64,000 bases of DNA from NCBI GenBank assembly GCA_964017195.1, contig OZ024890.1:17822201-17886200 (forward strand), given 5' to 3'. Source of the stretch: Siderastrea radians (Eukaryota > Cnidaria > Anthozoa > Scleractinia > Rhizangiidae). This document shows positions 61,556-64,000 of the stretch, piece by piece (positions within the stretch are counted from its first letter, which is position 1; each line of letters starts with the position of its first letter). The notes beneath the pieces were generated by a model. The model did no database searches. It had not been told where the DNA came from and saw nothing but the letters and a program-made list of their open reading frames with translations. The translations under genes and the position numbers were made by a program.

Positions 61556-61998
61556 TATAATAAAAAATAAAGGGAAGAACACACTATTACTGTAAAGTAT
61601 TTATTTGAAGAAATGTCCAGTTGCTTAGAGGAGGCATTAATTAAAAATACATCAGCAAAAACGAAGTGGGGTGCAGAGAATCTCATACTAATTAAATGAT
61701 GTGAATAACATTACTTTGCCACAAAAACTGGAGGGGGATTATTTCCTTTTCCATCACGTAATTAGGCTCGTGAATTTGAGAGGTTGCATGTAGGAGGGGC
61801 CATTTATTCAAGTAAATACAGTATTACACATATTTCAAGGTTGGTGAACATGGGAATGTGAAGCACATTGCAGAGACCATACTTAAAAACACAACAATTT
61901 TCAGACCAGGAAAACCACATTTTCAAATTGATAATAAACATGCAAAGTAATTTCCCTACTCAGCCCCCACGCCGCTTCTCCCCCAACCCCACTTGTGG
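61556..61998. other. no gene seen
   Basis: AT-rich sequence upstream of the HECT exons on the minus strand. It abuts the Gypsy LTR at 61999. No clear terminal repeat of the HECT/transposase region was found. Confidence 0.45.
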
Positions 61999-62137
61999 TG
62001 TTGTACCGCTTAAATAAAACCACCGCAAGTTAAACACAAGTCTGATTTATTGACTCCATGCTCGCGACGACTACAAGGGAAGCGGGAGTTCCTTTCGACC
62101 GCGTGCTCGTATGATTGACAGATGTCACAACACTACA
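61999..62137 (-). repeat. 3' LTR of Gypsy element (139 bp)
   Basis: On the minus strand it starts TGTAGTGTTGTGACATCTGT right after the polypurine tract and ends GCGGTACAACA. TG...CA ends and an AATAAA-like signal (AGTCAATAAATCAG) are present. The 3' limit is inferred from the terminal ACAACA/TGTTGT symmetry. Confidence 0.7.
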
Positions 62138-62151
62138 TCTCTCCCCTTCTT
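62138..62151 (-). promoter_or_regulatory. polypurine tract (plus-strand primer)
   Basis: AAGAAGGGGAGAGA on the minus strand directly precedes the LTR. Confidence 0.8.
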
Positions 62152-62269
62152 GATAATAAACTTACAATCATATATGTCGGCTAACAAGATCAAATAACTT
62201 TACAATAACATCAACAAATGATAAGCATGCCTTCTAGTAACGAGTCTTTTAAAATGTTAAGTGTTTATG

Positions 62270-64000
62270 CTAGTAGATTATTTGAACGTAATCTGCGAGA
62301 CTCGCAGGGGGTCTCCTTTGTCTCTGTGACCTCCGCAGGCCTCCGTCATTTGCGCTTGGGGGGTTTGGATCTTCATCTTGTGTCGGAACTTCGGTTTGTT
62401 CAGCAGGTAAGTCCTCTGGTTCTTCCTGTTCTCTGCGATCTCCTTCAGCTCTCAGTTCTTTAGGGATGATTTTAAACATGGATGAGTTTCGCGTTATGGA
62501 CTTGAAACCGTCGCTAGCTGTAACCATAGATCCTTTCTTTTCCTCAACAACAAGGGGTTCTGGGTTAAAAGGAGTGCTTAGTTTGTTTTTCTTTGGTTGT
62601 CTCACAAGCACTGTATCTCCTGGTTTGATATTGCTTGGTTTCGTGCCCAGTTTCGAGTCTGCATATGCTTTGATCTTTGACTTCTGTTCTGCATCTCTCT
62701 CTGCCATAGTCTTCTGAGTTTCCTGCAGGGTGTGCTGTCTAGCTGGTGTTGGTGATACTTCTGGCAGGGTGATCTTGAGTTTCCTTCCATTCAGTGCTTC
62801 GCTTGGAGATACATTCGTGGTCGTGTGCGGTGTCGCACGACACTGTCTGAGAAATTTGTACAGTTCCTGTTTCCAATTTTTTTTCTCAACGACAGCAGTT
62901 CGCACACACTTCTCAAGGTTTGGCATAAAACGCTCTGCCTCGCCATTGGCTCTCGGCCAAAGAGGTTGAACTTTCCTGTGATGGAAACCTAAATGCTTCG
63001 CAAAATTGCTGAACTCGACTCCGTTAAAAGGGGGGCCATTGTCTGTCTTCAGCTCGTCAGGGATTCCTTGCCTTGCAAATATGGCGTCGAGCCTAGGGAT
63101 GACAGATTTGGCTGATGTGGACTTGACGATCTCAACTTCCGGGAAGCGGCTGTATTCGTCAATGACTACTAGGAGATAGTCACCCGAAGGGAATGGTCCA
63201 AGGAAATCCATTGCCAGCATTTTCCATGGCCCACTAGGTAGCGGCGTCATCTGCAGAGGTTCGATTCGCGATGGCTTGCTTGGAGTTACTGCTTGGCATG
63301 CTAGGCAGTTATCGACTTTATCCTTGACCATCTTGTCTATCCCAGGGAACCAAACTTTCTCACGAATTAAGCGCTTCGTCTTTACGATGCCTTGATGTCC
63401 CACATGCGCCAGTTCTACGGCTCTTTCTCTCAGCTTACTTGGGACAACGATTCTGTTACCTCTCAGTATCACTCCACTGTAGACCAGTAGCTCGTCCTTG
63501 AGTCTTTTGTAGTCCAGTATCTCAGGATCAGTCCAGCGGTCTGTCTCGATCGCCTTGATCAGTGACTGGAGTGTGGAATCTTTCTCTGTTTCAGCTTGAA
63601 TCTCTTGAAGTGTCATAGCCTTTGGTACGGCATTGGTGCAAACATAGTTCACATACTCATCGGCAACGTTTCTCTCTACGGTTGCTTGGAGGTTTGGGTG
63701 TCTGCTCATGAAGTCAGCGGGGTTCTCAGCATCCTTTCCGGGTCGATACACAAGATGACAGTTGTACGGCATCAGTCGTAGCTTCCATCGGTCCATGCGA
63801 GCTGAAGTGGGCTTGTGACTCTTAGAGATGCCTAGGAGAGGCTTGTGATCCGTCACGATTGTAAACTCAGATCCGTAAAGGTAAAGATGAAAATGTTCCA
63901 GAGCCCACACGATCGCTAGCATTTCCCTTTCTGTTTGTGAGTATCTGGTTTCCACGTCACTGAGTGCTCGACTCGCGTAGCTGATAACCTTGCCGTCCTG
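62270..64000 (-). CDS. pol: Gypsy pol: RNase H and integrase (partial at window edge)
   Basis: The frame is open from the window edge (63998-64000) to 62270. The RNase H region has ETRYSQTEREMLAIVWALEH and VTDHKPL. The integrase zinc finger reads HVGHQG...NCLACQ. The DDE core has D (MLAMDFLGPF), D (LKTDNGPPF) and E (ANGEAERF). A C-terminal GDTVLVRQPKKNK GPY-like domain follows, then an acidic/basic tail. RT lies outside the window. No stops, so it could be recently active. The nominal first codon at 63955 is only a GTG inside the frame. Confidence 0.92.
   Translation of the reverse strand, partial: QDGKVISYASRALSDVETRYSQTEREMLAIVWALEHFHLYLYGSEFTIVTDHKPLLGISKSHKPTSARMDRWKLRLMPYNCHLVYRPGKDAENPADFMSRHPNLQATVERNVADEYVNYVCTNAVPKAMTLQEIQAETEKDSTLQSLIKAIETDRWTDPEILDYKRLKDELLVYSGVILRGNRIVVPSKLRERAVELAHVGHQGIVKTKRLIREKVWFPGIDKMVKDKVDNCLACQAVTPSKPSRIEPLQMTPLPSGPWKMLAMDFLGPFPSGDYLLVVIDEYSRFPEVEIVKSTSAKSVIPRLDAIFARQGIPDELKTDNGPPFNGVEFSNFAKHLGFHHRKVQPLWPRANGEAERFMPNLEKCVRTAVVEKKNWKQELYKFLRQCRATPHTTTNVSPSEALNGRKLKITLPEVSPTPARQHTLQETQKTMAERDAEQKSKIKAYADSKLGTKPSNIKPGDTVLVRQPKKNKLSTPFNPEPLVVEEKKGSMVTASDGFKSITRNSSMFKIIPKELRAEGDRREQEEPEDLPAEQTEVPTQDEDPNPPSANDGGLRRSQRQRRPPASLADYVQIIY

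Larger units (their letters stand above)
61999..64000 (-). mobile_element. Ty3/Gypsy LTR retrotransposon, 3' part
   Basis: Minus-strand element entering from the right edge: pol end, polypurine tract and short 3' LTR. The upstream part (gag, protease, most of RT) and the 5' LTR are outside the window. The frame is intact throughout. Confidence 0.9.

Overview
The window looks like nuclear DNA from a cnidarian, most likely a stony coral or another hexacoral. It is AT-rich, crowded with transposons, and carries repeated copies of an EGF/collagen/Ig plus fibrinogen-like (CNTNAP-type) secreted-protein module typical of coral extracellular and skeletal-matrix proteins. There is no bacterial operon structure and no rRNA or genuine tRNA gene.

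Layout. 1-152: edge of a fibrinogen-like (FBG) exon. 300-3463: decayed DIRS-type tyrosine-recombinase retroelement (minus strand). 4391-9003: TTAA-flanked foldback element, with a second inverted copy at 49382-52633. 9926-15637: a non-LTR RT split by a 4.7 kb TTAA-flanked foldback element (10338-15025). 15640-17738: Penelope-like RT with one frameshift. 17789-18412: truncated BED-finger gene. 18690-19950: LINE 3' end and several MITEs. 20925-21655: the best-preserved EGF+FBG exon. 22064-22325: tRNA-derived SINE. 25004-25744: FBG pseudogene. 27598-30137 and 45675-46102: a third FBG copy, split by a Polinton. 54474-56251: collagen-Ig-FBG gene. 56543-58018: IS3-like DDE transposase. 59844-61555: HECT-domain gene. 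61999-64000: end of a Ty3/Gypsy element on the minus strand.

The centre of interest is a complete-looking Polinton/Maverick (virus-like, adintovirus-related) element at 30138-45674: 15,537 bp, 466-bp terminal inverted repeats and an in-frame 6-bp target duplication (GATGGA). Its genes form two divergent blocks. Leftward: packaging ATPase, fibre-like protein with LamG-like tip, two-TM protein. Rightward: unknown acidic protein, penton-like minor capsid, small basic protein, double-jelly-roll major capsid, pVI-like membrane-active protein, adenain-type protease, a 50-aa zinc-ribbon-like ORF, phospholipase A2-like protein, DDE integrase with chromodomain, a small SAP-like protein, and protein-primed DNA polymerase B. 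All core reading frames are open, so the copy appears young.

The most notable observation is at the PLA2/integrase junction. The PLA2 ORF ends in a perfect in-phase T TTA AAC heptamer directly before its stop codon. Seven nucleotides later a 14-bp GC-rich perfect inverted repeat begins. The -1 frame then stays open through the whole integrase, and the first catalytic Asp of the integrase lies upstream of its first ATG. This is the architecture of a programmed -1 ribosomal frameshift, giving a PLA2-integrase fusion in a DNA transposon/virus. A second -1 overlap (pVI-like ORF to protease) contains a 12-A run. I am not aware of a described frameshift system in Polintons.
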